Positions 1 through 8,253 of a DNA stretch of 21,235 nt are shown here, one piece after another. The first letter of the stretch is position 1, and each line of letters opens with the position of its first letter. The stretch covers positions 1 to 21,235 of the forward strand of contig JAIOQL010000593.1 in NCBI GenBank assembly GCA_021413405.1, read 5' to 3'. A program made the translations under genes and the position numbers. The stretch comes from Leptospira sp. (GTDB lineage Bacteria > Spirochaetota > Leptospiria > Leptospirales > Leptospiraceae). Under the pieces are notes generated by a model that saw only the letters and a list, made by a program, of their open reading frames with translations, was not told the DNA's origin and searched no databases.

Positions 1-1
1 T

Positions 2-2071
2 CTTCGCAATCACACAAAGAACCAGTTTCTCACGACCAATCTTTTTCCGAGTCCCTTTTTGCCTGTAACAGATATGGCAAAGTTATCTTCTAAACTTGAT
101 TTTATTTCCTGGGATAATTATCCGGTTTGGGGATCTCAAAGTGAGCCATTCCCGCATCAGTGGATTGCAACTACTCTACAATATTCCCGTGGTCTGAAGG
201 ACAAAAATTTTACAGTAATGGAACAATTTTCAGGGATGCAGGGACATGATACACTCGGTTATCTTCCTCCTCCCGGTCAGATCGGACTCTGGGTTGTCCA
301 GGCACTTGCGCATGGCGCAGATAAAATTTATTTTTTTCGTTACCGGACAGCACGTTTTGGTCAGGAGCAACTTTGTTATGGCATACTTGATCACGACAAG
401 GAGCTGACAGGAAAATACAGGGAATTGCAGGAAACAATACGGAAAATAAAGGTATACTCCGAAGATTTTTCGGATGAAGAATTTCCTTCTGAGGTTGCGG
501 TATTACATGATATTGACAATTCAAGAAATTTCAAACATCAGCCTCTTTCGGAGGGACTAAAATTCAGCCCGGTTCCCTACGCTCAATTGGGATACGATGT
601 TGAAATTGCAACCTGGTTTTCCGGGCTAAGTGCCCTTAACGTGAATGCTACGTTAATCCCTTCGGCTACCGAAAATATTTCGCGATATAAGGTTCTGGTA
701 TTGCCTCTGTATTCAATGGTTGATGATGACTTTTTCAAAAAAGTCGAAGAATTTGTCAGGAACGGCGGAACACTTGTTCTTGGTTACCGCTCCGGTGTGA
801 AAGACAAGAACAATTGGATGTATGATGAAATTCCTCCGGGACCATTCCGTGAAATGGCAGGGATTGCAGTAAGAAGATTTGAATCCGTTGGAAATGATAA
901 AATCAAAGTCAAACTCGGATTGTTTCCCGGCTATTGTTCTAAATTTTGCGAATTGATTGAGCCAATCACCGCAAAGGTTATTGGAAGGTACAACGACCCG
1001 AAAAAATTTTACAGGGGTTATCCGGTTGCAACAGTGAATAAGTATCATGCCGGAAAAGTATATTACATCGGCTCGTCTCTCAGTCCGGAATTATTTGTTA
1101 TTCTATACAGGAAAATATTAAGAAAGTCCGGTATAAAATTTTCATTTTTGGGACGTTATGCGGAAAGGGTGTTCCGGAAAGGAAAAGACAATGACTACGA
1201 TATAATTATGAACCATTCCAATTCAGTGAAATGGATTGGATTCAGGAGATTCAAACCTTTTGAATACAGTCCCTACGCATTATTTGATATGCCGTATGTT
1301 CTTCCCGGTTCTTCAATTTATTCTCCGGATTTTGAATCAGTGTATTTATATATTCAAACACTCTCGGAATATATTCCCGAAGCCATTGTCGGATGCCATG
1401 TTCTTCCTGAATCCCGGCCTAAACGTGATGTAGGAAAATTGTCACTTGTTAAGGAAATAAGAATCGGAGAATTCAGATATTTATTTATTCTGAAATTCGA
1501 ATTGGCTCACCTCGGCGGGGTGAAAAAAGAAGACGTAGTAAAAAATGCATCTCAAATGTTCAATGCCTCCGTGAGAACGGATAGGATATATTTTTCAGTC
1601 AGAATCATTCCGGTGAGTTCGGTTGATCGGGACAGGAATCAGATTGTTGATTTTACTGTTCAGAGTTATGACGCCAGTATTTTTCAGATGTCTACACAAA
1701 ATCAATCGGATAGCTCAAGGAGAATCGTTTCTGAAATCTTCGATGAAATTGATTTTACCTTTGCGAACAATAGTATCCGGGATCAATTGCGGATTACTCC
1801 GGAGAACTGGTCACCGGGAAAAGTTTATGAACCGGTTGCGATTGAATACCTGACGGTCGCCCTCCGCTTTCTATCTCTTTCACAAAAGGAAATACTTGCT
1901 GACTTTGAATCTTTTCATGAAATTATTGGGTATATATTTGCTGGTGAAAAATTCCCTCCGGAAAAAGCTGTAGAAAACTATGTGAAATGGTTAAAATCCT
2001 TCCGGTCAGAACGGACAATTTCACCATCAGGCAATATGCTCTGGAGAATACAGAAACTGCGGGAACCGTAA
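2..2071 (+). CDS. GH42 beta-galactosidase, 5'-truncated by window edge, with long C-terminal extension
   Basis: The frame is open to the first bases of the window, so the N-terminus lies outside; the TTG at 59 is only an internal codon. The visible start reads like the end of a GH42 TIM barrel: SWDNYPVW, then VMEQ with the presumed nucleophile Glu at bases 221-223, then ALAHGAD and the following FFRYR. A Rossmann-like trimerisation domain follows (roughly visible residues 160-370, with PPGPFREMAG), then a short beta-rich part around YDIIMNHSNSVKWIGF. Family members hydrolyse beta-galactosides. GH42 enzymes are usually about 650-690 residues. Here about 689 are visible although some 230 N-terminal residues are missing, so the last ~270 residues (from about base 1260) are extra and unassigned. 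The acid/base Glu would be outside the window. Family call is firm; substrate is not. Confidence 0.85.
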   Translation, partial: LRNHTKNQFLTTNLFPSPFLPVTDMAKLSSKLDFISWDNYPVWGSQSEPFPHQWIATTLQYSRGLKDKNFTVMEQFSGMQGHDTLGYLPPPGQIGLWVVQALAHGADKIYFFRYRTARFGQEQLCYGILDHDKELTGKYRELQETIRKIKVYSEDFSDEEFPSEVAVLHDIDNSRNFKHQPLSEGLKFSPVPYAQLGYDVEIATWFSGLSALNVNATLIPSATENISRYKVLVLPLYSMVDDDFFKKVEEFVRNGGTLVLGYRSGVKDKNNWMYDEIPPGPFREMAGIAVRRFESVGNDKIKVKLGLFPGYCSKFCELIEPITAKVIGRYNDPKKFYRGYPVATVNKYHAGKVYYIGSSLSPELFVILYRKILRKSGIKFSFLGRYAERVFRKGKDNDYDIIMNHSNSVKWIGFRRFKPFEYSPYALFDMPYVLPGSSIYSPDFESVYLYIQTLSEYIPEAIVGCHVLPESRPKRDVGKLSLVKEIRIGEFRYLFILKFELAHLGGVKKEDVVKNASQMFNASVRTDRIYFSVRIIPVSSVDRDRNQIVDFTVQSYDASIFQMSTQNQSDSSRRIVSEIFDEIDFTFANNSIRDQLRITPENWSPGKVYEPVAIEYLTVALRFLSLSQKEILADFESFHEIIGYIFAGEKFPPEKAVENYVKWLKSFRSERTISPSGNMLWRIQKLREP

Positions 2072-2157
2072 AGATTTCCTTTTTGTGAGAAAGTTTTGTC
2101 TAATTAAATGGTAAGCAGAAAAATAATAAAAATGCCCCAAACAGTGATCAAAAAGAT

Positions 2158-3006
2158 ATGAGTTCAATCCTTTCCCCAAATCTGGAGTTTCCAATTGATG
2201 AAACTCACAGGCGCGTTGCCTATATAAAGTCAAAAATTTCGCAGATTAGCGAAGCTGCCATAAAATTACAAAAAGATCTGAGGACCGGACGTGCGATAAC
2301 TGATTCAGAGGAAAAGGAAAGGATGCTCAAGTCAGATCTTGCAATAGAGGATATACTGATAAAAAATATTCAGAAAAATTTTCCTGAGGATCTGATACTG
2401 AGCGAAGAGGCCGGGCATCTTCCCGGAACCGGAAATTTCAGATGGGTAATTGATCCTGTTGACGGTTCAATGAACTTCGTACGAGGGCTACCGTTATACG
2501 CCATTTCAATAGGGATCGAATACCGGGAATCAAGCGTTGCCGGAATAGTCGTCCTGCCCGCATTTAACGATGTTTACATAGCGATTTTGGGAGAGGGTGC
2601 TTCGAAGAACGGAGTGCCAATTTCCGTTTCACTCACTGATAAACTCTCCAATGCCATGCTGATAACAAGTTTTCCAACGAACAGGAAAGAGGTCATTGGA
2701 GAATTGATGTCTGAATTATCTGCATTTGTTGCTTCTGGGAGGAGTATCAGACGGACAGGTTCTGTAGTTCTGGATATGTGCTGGGTCTCAGAGGGTCTCA
2801 TAGATGGACTATGGGAGAAAGGGATAAAAATCTGGGACACCTCCGCAACGTCTGTCATTTTGCACGAGGCTGGCGGAAAACTCACTGATCTTAACGGAGT
2901 AGCGTTTCTATCTGGTCAAAGTGAGATTCTTGCATCGAATGGACATTTGCACAAACAGGTTTTAGAGGTTCTGCAAAAAATTAAGAAGGGTTATAGCCTC
3001 AATTGA
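2158..3006 (+). CDS. Inositol monophosphatase family protein
   Basis: This is a complete 282-residue member of the Mg2+-dependent IMPase/FBPase-like superfamily, which removes phosphate from inositol phosphate, 3'-phosphoadenosine phosphate or sugar phosphates. Metal ligands are all present: Glu in LSEEAG (83-84), D99 and D102 in WVIDPVDGSMNF, and D227 in KIWDTSAT, followed by HEAGGKLTDLNG. DGS replaces the more common DGT. A typical VSLTDKLSNAML and SIRRTGSVVLDM scaffold lies between. ATG at 2158 gives the usual N-terminal length; no good Shine-Dalgarno sequence is visible. It follows the beta-galactosidase by 86 bases and may be cotranscribed with it. The exact substrate cannot be told from sequence; cysQ- or suhB-like roles are both possible. 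Confidence 0.88.
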   Translation: MSSILSPNLEFPIDETHRRVAYIKSKISQISEAAIKLQKDLRTGRAITDSEEKERMLKSDLAIEDILIKNIQKNFPEDLILSEEAGHLPGTGNFRWVIDPVDGSMNFVRGLPLYAISIGIEYRESSVAGIVVLPAFNDVYIAILGEGASKNGVPISVSLTDKLSNAMLITSFPTNRKEVIGELMSELSAFVASGRSIRRTGSVVLDMCWVSEGLIDGLWEKGIKIWDTSATSVILHEAGGKLTDLNGVAFLSGQSEILASNGHLHKQVLEVLQKIKKGYSLN

Positions 3007-3070
3007 GAAAATAGGTTGTAATTATTCTAATTCCAAGCCATTTGTTATACAAATAAATTCTTATCAATAA

Positions 3071-3083
3071 AGGAGTTAAAATG
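3071..3083 (+). promoter_or_regulatory. Strong ribosome binding site fixing the 3081 start
   Basis: AGGAG at 3071-3075 sits five bases before the ATG at 3081. It is one of the clearest Shine-Dalgarno sequences in the window and settles the start of the membrane protein. Confidence 0.75.
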
Positions 3084-3713
3084 GAAGATAGTGCTTTCCC
3101 TTTTGATCAAGTCATTGCTTATGCATTTCGTTGGATTCACTACGTATCAGGTGTGCTTTGGATCGGGTTATTATATTTCCTGAATCTGATCAACACTGTG
3201 ATTCAGCCGAAATACAAAGAAGCGGGAATTACGAAGCAAGTAGTGCCGGAACTTATGCCAAGGGTTTTATTCTGGTTCAGATGGGCTGCTATGATAACGT
3301 TTCTTTCCGGTCTAATCTATCTGTATCTCGCATATATCATGCCAGCCGGGAACATGAAGTTCATGGGAACATCGCATGGGATCTGGCTTTCGTTGGGTAT
3401 TCTTTTTGCTACAATCATGTGGTTCAATGTATGGTTTGTTATTTGGCCAGCCCAAAGAAAAATTATCAATTGTGTAAAATCCGGAACACCGGCGGATGCT
3501 TCAATTCCTAAGCGGGCATTATTATTCTCGAGAATCAATACTTATCTTTCTGTTCCGATGCTTTTTTTAATGGGAGCAGGGAAACATCTGGGGCCGGTGA
3601 TCGATCCAAGAACAGGAGCAGGTTTATTGCTTCTTGTTATTGTTATTGCAATCGGTGAACTGGTCGTCTGGTTTACAATTTCACAGTCGTCCAAAATCAG
3701 TACCGAAGTTTAA
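3081..3713 (+). CDS. Stand-alone urate oxidase N-terminal (PuuD-type) membrane protein
   Basis: A 210-residue integral membrane protein matching the N-terminal membrane domain of the PuuD urate hydroxylase family. Several hydrophobic segments are visible (about 11-35, 62-85, 102-123, 150-168 and 183-203). Conserved-looking family features are FRWIHYVSGVLWIG with a His, TSHGIWLS, IWPAQRKII and SRINTYLSVPMLFLMGAGKH. In PuuD proper, this domain is followed by a cytochrome c domain; that part is absent here, and no CxxCH appears in the protein. Short stand-alone versions may instead be haem-binding or have another redox role, so urate oxidation is not assured. The gene is followed by a strong terminator. 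Confidence 0.8.
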   Translation: MEDSAFPFDQVIAYAFRWIHYVSGVLWIGLLYFLNLINTVIQPKYKEAGITKQVVPELMPRVLFWFRWAAMITFLSGLIYLYLAYIMPAGNMKFMGTSHGIWLSLGILFATIMWFNVWFVIWPAQRKIINCVKSGTPADASIPKRALLFSRINTYLSVPMLFLMGAGKHLGPVIDPRTGAGLLLLVIVIAIGELVVWFTISQSSKISTEV

Positions 3714-3720
3714 TCTATTA

Positions 3721-3760
3721 TCATGTTGCGAAATTTCTTTTTCGCAACATGAAGATTTTT
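3721..3760 (+). terminator. Rho-independent terminator after the PuuD-type gene
   Basis: A perfect 13-bp stem (3721-3733 with 3740-3752, arms TCATGTTGCGAAA and its complement) encloses a 6-base loop and is followed by a T run at 3756-3760. It starts eight bases after the stop codon. A third copy of the arm, ATGTTGCG, lies at 3761-3768 and could pair with the right arm instead. Confidence 0.85.
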
Positions 3761-3804
3761 ATGTTGCGGACACATTTCACTAATTACCCTGATTTTTTAT
3801 TTAG

Positions 3805-3834
3805 AAAAAAATGCAATGGCGAAAAATTTTCGCC
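3805..3834 (-). terminator. Putative rho-independent terminator for the minus-strand lipoprotein gene
   Basis: Read on the minus strand just past the stop at 3842, the palindrome GGCGAAAATTTTTCGCC (3834-3818) forms a short stem with a tight A/T loop. A run of seven T follows (complement of A3805-3811) after a five-base gap. The stem is short but placement and T run fit a terminator. Together with 3721-3760 it insulates the two convergent units. Confidence 0.6.
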
Positions 3835-3841
3835 GAAGTTT

Positions 3842-5047
3842 TTAATTTATTCCAAAATCGACTTTCTGCCAGTTAATTCCATCTGAAGATCTGAAAAATA
3901 CAGTATCAACCCTGGAAGTCGTTGGAGTGCTGATTTTATTTACACCATGAATATAGAAATAATTTCCGAAAGACCATGTTTTGAATATTTTAGTCAGAGT
4001 TAATCCTGAAGCCCGGGATATTGACCAGCTTGTACCACTAGAAGACAGGTGAGAGTATACTGTGAGAGGTGTTGTGTTTTCCTCTGAGACTGAGGAACTT
4101 GCAAGGATCAGGTATTGGCTCATGGAAGTATTGTAGAGAACCTCGTGCGGATTTGTAATACCGAGACCTGACTGAAAAGTGTAGATTGTCTGTGATGTCA
4201 ATGGACCGGGCGAAGTATAAATTCCCTCGCCTGAACTTCCATTTCCAACTGCAAAATAAATTGAATTGATAAAATTTGATGAAATTGCCAGATTAGAAAA
4301 GTTTGTGTGTGATCCTGGGCTAACCCAGCTCGTCCCGCCGAAATAATAATAATTATGACAATAGGCTGTGGTTGCATCATTGTAAACAGGATTGCAATTA
4401 ATATCTGTTATTCCGGAATCCGTCACAGTCGATCCGCCCTGTGTTGAATAGAGTTTGTACGAATTACCGTTCAGGGTTACTCTTTTTTCCGTAGAAAAGT
4501 GCATATAATTACCTGAAAAAACTGCAGAAGAGATTCTGTTCCCATCTATTGACGAAGTGATAGAAGTAATTGTTCCAATGGTATTGAAAGTTAAATCTGT
4601 TGTGCTTGTGAAATAGAATTTATTATCGGTTATCGCTGGAATTGAGCCGGGAGCGAATGTCCCGCTTTGTTTATTGAGCATTAAACCATATGTGAAAGTA
4701 GGGGGTATCTGCAGAATCGCTGCAACTTTACATTTTGTAAATGCCGAAGTAGTTATTGAATCTGTGCAGTCCGGTACTGCGGCAGTGTATAATGTAAATG
4801 TACTTCCATTTGTTGTTTCGTAAATTCTTCCTTTTTCCCCATAAATTACGAAGCTATTTGGAAGAATGGTGATCCCTGCCACATCAAACGTGTTTGCCGG
4901 TCCCAGAAGCAGATTCTCAAGCAAAGTCTGGTAAAGAAATCCGGTCTGTGTGTTCGGGTCACGCGAATCTCTTTCTGCAACTTTACAGTCGTAAATTGAA
5001 TGGAGTAAAAAAAATAAAAATATAGATATTCCAATTCGCTTATTCAT
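3842..5047 (-). CDS. Putative secreted lipoprotein with propeller-like repeats, unknown function
   Basis: From ATG 5047 this encodes 401 residues. An N-terminal hydrophobic signal runs to Cys21 (context HSIYDC), a loose spirochaetal lipobox with an unusual Asp at -1, so lipidation is likely but not certain. The body is rich in Ser, Thr, Gly and aromatic residues with recurring motifs such as GRIYETTNGSTFT, GEGIYTSPGP and FFRSSDGINWQKVD, which resemble BNR/Asp-box blades of secreted beta-propellers. I start at 5047, not at the longer in-frame start 5074, because AGAGGTG (5060-5054) lies six bases upstream. This start overlaps the end of the upstream gene by eight bases, suggesting translational coupling. 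No enzyme motif is seen; the function is unknown. Confidence 0.7.
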   Translation of the reverse strand: MNKRIGISIFLFFLLHSIYDCKVAERDSRDPNTQTGFLYQTLLENLLLGPANTFDVAGITILPNSFVIYGEKGRIYETTNGSTFTLYTAAVPDCTDSITTSAFTKCKVAAILQIPPTFTYGLMLNKQSGTFAPGSIPAITDNKFYFTSTTDLTFNTIGTITSITSSIDGNRISSAVFSGNYMHFSTEKRVTLNGNSYKLYSTQGGSTVTDSGITDINCNPVYNDATTAYCHNYYYFGGTSWVSPGSHTNFSNLAISSNFINSIYFAVGNGSSGEGIYTSPGPLTSQTIYTFQSGLGITNPHEVLYNTSMSQYLILASSSVSEENTTPLTVYSHLSSSGTSWSISRASGLTLTKIFKTWSFGNYFYIHGVNKISTPTTSRVDTVFFRSSDGINWQKVDFGIN

Positions 5048-5993
5048 GATCATCACCTCTGGAAAAATTTCCATCGAACATGAAAGTATAGCTCAATCCA
5101 AAATTGTAGGCATTTGGTTTAATTTGTTCACTGAGACTCCTGTTTTGCAATGATCCGTAAACGTTCCAGCCCGTTTTATTATAATTTCCCCGGGACTGTG
5201 CTGCGTAGGTATCGTCAAGCGATGTTCCTGTGATCAATGCATGAACCAGTTGAATTATATATATTCCCGCAATTGCACCGACAGCGAGGTTAAAATCCTG
5301 CTGTGCTTTTTTATAATGTTGAAATGCATCAGTGTTTTGTCTCCCGCATATGGTTAGTCCAAGTAATGGCTGAGACGCAGAGGCAGTGCAAAGAGGAGTA
5401 ATATTTCTATCTATATTTTCGGTATAATCAGACTTTCTGGATTGCAGAACCTGGTATCTGGAAGCCGCATTGGCAGCAGCAGCGAGGAATAATCCCATAT
5501 ACATAGATCCAAGGAAAGTTTCATCTGCTTTCAGGTGACCCCATCCCGGTAAAATTGCAGAACGCCAGAGGATCCCGGCTGTGGTTACATCGGGTCTTTT
5601 AGGTCTTCCATCCTGAGCGCCTGACTGAAGATTTGAGTCATCGAAATTTCTGGAACTTTTCCGTTTTTCCAGCTCGGCTTTTTCAAAATCTCTTTGTTTT
5701 GCAAGCTCCGCTTCCCTTCTGCGTCGTTCAGCTTCTTCTCTCATCCCATCGTTGTAGATCAGTTTAAAAATATCTTTCTTCTGAACAACTTCTGCCTGGT
5801 TCCCTTCTATATCCGGTTCCAGCACGAGCATTTTATAGTCCTGGCCAACGACTCTTCCCCGAAGCGTAGTTCCGTTTTTTAGTATGATCGTGTCCGCGAA
5901 AGTTGAGGCCGGGAAAGTAATTGCAGTTAGTAGAATGCAGAATACAATCCGGCGGCAAAGCAATGAAGATCCTTTAGAGTATAACTCGAACAT
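5040..5993 (-). CDS. Secreted/envelope protein with coiled coil and hydrophobic segments, unknown function
   Basis: A 317-residue protein with a signal peptide ending near PASTFA, then a small beta domain (DTIILKNGTTLRGRVVGQDY) typical of spirochaetal envelope proteins. A strongly charged Arg/Glu/Lys coiled coil follows (about residues 85-112). After a Pro-rich linker comes a hydrophobic half with ILPGWGHLKADETFLGSMYM and AVGAIAGIYIIQLVHALITG, reminiscent of DUF5683-like proteins. ATG 5993 has no Shine-Dalgarno sequence. TTG 5963 has AGGA six bases upstream and gives a more ordinary 22-residue signal peptide, so it is a credible alternative start. It overlaps the downstream lipoprotein gene by eight bases, so the pair probably acts together at the envelope. 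Function unknown. Confidence 0.72.
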   Translation of the reverse strand: MFELYSKGSSLLCRRIVFCILLTAITFPASTFADTIILKNGTTLRGRVVGQDYKMLVLEPDIEGNQAEVVQKKDIFKLIYNDGMREEAERRRREAELAKQRDFEKAELEKRKSSRNFDDSNLQSGAQDGRPKRPDVTTAGILWRSAILPGWGHLKADETFLGSMYMGLFLAAAANAASRYQVLQSRKSDYTENIDRNITPLCTASASQPLLGLTICGRQNTDAFQHYKKAQQDFNLAVGAIAGIYIIQLVHALITGTSLDDTYAAQSRGNYNKTGWNVYGSLQNRSLSEQIKPNAYNFGLSYTFMFDGNFSRGDDHE

Positions 5994-6144
5994 GGCAATT
6001 GGTATTGAATAATATAGTTTATATATCGGAAAAACCGGACAACAGGGGAAGCTATTTATTGGGCCATAATTTATTGACTTGCAGCTGAATTATTTATGTC
6101 CCGCTGAATTCCATGATGAAATACAGGAAGCAAAGTTTATGTCT
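5994..6144. other. AT-rich intergenic region upstream of the envelope pair
   Basis: This 151-base gap after tlyA holds no ORF. On the minus strand TATATT (6016-6011) and TATAAA (6023-6018) lie close upstream of the 5993 start, with TTGTCC at 6042-6037. The spacers (20 and 13) are not ideal, so a promoter here is only plausible. No terminator hairpin is visible after tlyA. Confidence 0.3.
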
Positions 6145-6903
6145 CTATAACTTCCAGAATACAAAGAATTCCCGATTCCCATCAGCTCCATGGATAGGTG
6201 AATTGCAAAGACTCTGAACAGAACCTCCGAATTCCTTCTTTATGCTCCGGGTAATTTTCCGTAAAATCCGAAAATGGACAGCAGGATCTGTTACGATTCC
6301 CTTGGTCAGTTCTTCTTTCCGGCATTCAAATTGAGGCTTAATCAGGCTCAGTATTTCAATTTCTATTTCCGGGTTTTCATCTTTTATCCGCCTTATGACC
6401 GGAAAAACAGACAAAAGAGAAATAAAGCTTAGATCCATTGTTACAAACAAATCTCTTTCTTCCCCGAGATCAATTTCTTTGAGGGTAAATTGTCTGACAT
6501 TGAACCTGTCGCGCACGATGACCCGGGGGTCACTCCGTAATTTCTGTGAAATTTGACCGTAGCCAACATCAAACGCATAAACCTTCTTTGCTTTGCTCTC
6601 CAGAAGAATCTGGGTGAATCCTCCCGTTGATGCACCCATGTCGATACAAACTTTATCCTGAACGTTGACTTCGCAGCTTTGGAGGGCATATTTCAATTTT
6701 AATGCCCCGCGCCCAACATATTGTGGAATTGAATCGAGTATCCTTATTTGTGAATCGCTTGAAATTTTTATTCCTGCTTTGGCAATTTTTTGTCCATTCA
6801 CCAGAACAGATCCTGACAAAATCAGGGACCGGCTCTTTTCGATTGATTCCGCAAAATTGCGTGCTAACAGCAGTTCATCTAATCTAATTTTTTCTTTCCG
6901 CAA
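6145..6903 (-). CDS. tlyA: TlyA family rRNA 2'-O-methyltransferase / putative hemolysin
   Basis: This encodes an S4 RNA-binding domain (IRLDELLLARNFAES... SVLVNGQKI) followed by an FtsJ-like SAM methyltransferase domain with motif I DMGASTGGFT. The K-D-K-E tetrad of RrmJ-like enzymes can be placed at GRGALKL, TMDLSF, LIKPQFE and NREFF. TlyA in other bacteria 2'-O-methylates 16S and 23S rRNA, and it has also been called a hemolysin. I chose TTG 6903 because family members begin almost directly with the RLDELL segment. An ATG at 6966 would add 21 atypical residues and overlap ispA by 83 bases. With TTG 6903 the overlap with ispA is 20 bases, and the Shine-Dalgarno sequence is weak, so coupling to ispA translation is likely. 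It is the last gene of the argG operon. Confidence 0.88.
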   Translation of the reverse strand: MRKEKIRLDELLLARNFAESIEKSRSLILSGSVLVNGQKIAKAGIKISSDSQIRILDSIPQYVGRGALKLKYALQSCEVNVQDKVCIDMGASTGGFTQILLESKAKKVYAFDVGYGQISQKLRSDPRVIVRDRFNVRQFTLKEIDLGEERDLFVTMDLSFISLLSVFPVIRRIKDENPEIEIEILSLIKPQFECRKEELTKGIVTDPAVHFRILRKITRSIKKEFGGSVQSLCNSPIHGADGNREFFVFWKL

Positions 6904-7798
6904 TATATACCGGGAGTTTTTTAAAAAAAATTTCAGTCGCGGGTTCAATATTCCCGGAAATTTCAATCAGTTCATTTTTGATTTCGTCTCTAAGATTCTT
7001 TGTTTTTGTCATTCCAAAAAGAGAAGGGTAGGTTAATTTTCCTTTTGTCAGATCTTTCCCTGGAGTTTTTCCGAGATCTTCCCTGGTTCCCTCTTCATCC
7101 AGAATGTCATCTGTAATTTGAAACAGGAGACCAAGTTTTTCTCCATAGTTAATCATTGGTGTAATCCTGGATTCCCAGTCCTTTCTTAATCTGTTTCCGA
7201 GAAGGAGAGATGACAGAATTAACGCGCCTGTTTTTTTTGTGTGAATCTTATGCAGTGTATATTCAGAAAAATCCGACTTTTTATTTTCAAGATTAATATC
7301 TTCAATTTGTCCTGAAACCATTCCGGGACCACCAGCCCCCGTATGCAATATTGTGAGAAGATCTTTATGAAGATCCGGATCATTTCGAAGCGTTTCCACT
7401 TTGGACGTTAAATAAAAGCCAAGTGAATTCAATGCATCTCCAGCGAGAATAGCAATTCCGTCAGAAAATTTCTTATGGTTTGTTAGAATTCCACGCCGGT
7501 AATCATCATTATCCATAGCGGGAAGGTCATCATGAATCAGGGAGTATGTATGTATGCACTCAACGGATGCAGCCAGAAAAAATTCGTTCCGGAGGTACAA
7601 TTCGTTGAGGGATTCTGAAAAAAAGGCCGAAAGCAAAAGAACGGGTCTGATTCTCTTCCCGCCTGCCTGCAAACTATACAGACAGGATTCGGCAAGAGAT
7701 TCATGGAAACCGGTGGAAATTAACGAATATATTTCGCTCCTAAAAAACTTTTCAAAACTTTCTTTCCTGCTTGCATAAAGCGCTAAGAATTCTTCCAA
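6884..7798 (-). CDS. ispA: Short-chain polyprenyl diphosphate synthase (farnesyl/geranylgeranyl type)
   Basis: A 304-residue class I trans-prenyltransferase that condenses IPP with allylic diphosphates to make FPP or GGPP for quinone, peptidoglycan carrier and tRNA lipids. The substrate-binding GGKRIRP is at 47-52. The first Asp-rich motif is DDLPAMDNDD (D90, D91, D96) and the second is QITDDILDEEG (D230, D231, D234), followed by LGKTPGKDLTKGKLTYP. A TTG at 7798 is the start: AGGA lies four bases upstream, and MEEFLALYASRKE matches the usual N-terminus. It sits 28 bases after ndk. Chain length cannot be decided from the motifs alone. The 3' end overlaps tlyA, the same order often seen for ispA and tlyA in other bacteria. 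Confidence 0.92.
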   Translation of the reverse strand: MEEFLALYASRKESFEKFFRSEIYSLISTGFHESLAESCLYSLQAGGKRIRPVLLLSAFFSESLNELYLRNEFFLAASVECIHTYSLIHDDLPAMDNDDYRRGILTNHKKFSDGIAILAGDALNSLGFYLTSKVETLRNDPDLHKDLLTILHTGAGGPGMVSGQIEDINLENKKSDFSEYTLHKIHTKKTGALILSSLLLGNRLRKDWESRITPMINYGEKLGLLFQITDDILDEEGTREDLGKTPGKDLTKGKLTYPSLFGMTKTKNLRDEIKNELIEISGNIEPATEIFFKKLPVYIAERKN

Positions 7799-7826
7799 AG
7801 TTTCCTATAAATACCGGGAATACAGA

Positions 7827-8240
7827 TCAAAAAAGCTCATTTCCTTTGAAGAAAAAACTGATCTCGAAATCTGCGTTTTCGTCGGAATCGGATCCGTGGA
7901 CCGAATTTGCTTCTTTGCTTTCAGCATACAGTGCACGGATAGTCCCTGGCTTTGCCTCTCTCGGATCTGTTGCGCCAATTACATCTCTCCAGTGTTGAAA
8001 TGCGTTCTCTCTTTCAAGTGCTGCAGCTACTATGTTGCCGGAAGACATGTACTTGCAAAGATCATTGTAGAACGGTCTTGCAGAATGAACCTTGTAGAAC
8101 TGCTTTGCATCCAGTTCCGTCAATCGCAAAAATTTTAAACCCAATATCCGGAACCCTTCTTTTTCGATTCTTGCCAGAATATCGCCAACGTGTTTATTCT
8201 TTACTGCATCCGGTTTGATCATTATGAATGTACGTGACAT
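7827..8240 (-). CDS. ndk: Nucleoside diphosphate kinase
   Basis: A complete 137-residue NDK, which transfers the gamma-phosphate of NTPs to NDPs through a phosphohistidine. The start MSRTFIMIKPDAV, the substrate-loop features HSARPFY and GATDPREAKPGTIR, and the active site NSVHGSDS with the catalytic His115 are all present, ending with the usual EISFFF strand. ATG 8240 is preceded by AGAGGAA at good spacing. It lies 13 bases downstream of the broken coaD gene and upstream of ispA in the same operon. Length is normal (about 137-150) and nothing looks damaged. Confidence 0.96.
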   Translation of the reverse strand: MSRTFIMIKPDAVKNKHVGDILARIEKEGFRILGLKFLRLTELDAKQFYKVHSARPFYNDLCKYMSSGNIVAAALERENAFQHWRDVIGATDPREAKPGTIRALYAESKEANSVHGSDSDENADFEISFFFKGNELF

Positions 8241-8253
8241 CTTTTCCTCTTAT

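Noticed and set aside
59..2071. GH42 gene starting at TTG 59
   Set aside because: The frame continues upstream without a stop to base 2 and encodes family sequence before 59, so the gene is truncated by the window.
6904..6966. ATG 6966 as the tlyA start
   Set aside because: It adds 21 residues not found in the family and an 83-base overlap with ispA; the S4 domain begins directly after TTG 6903.
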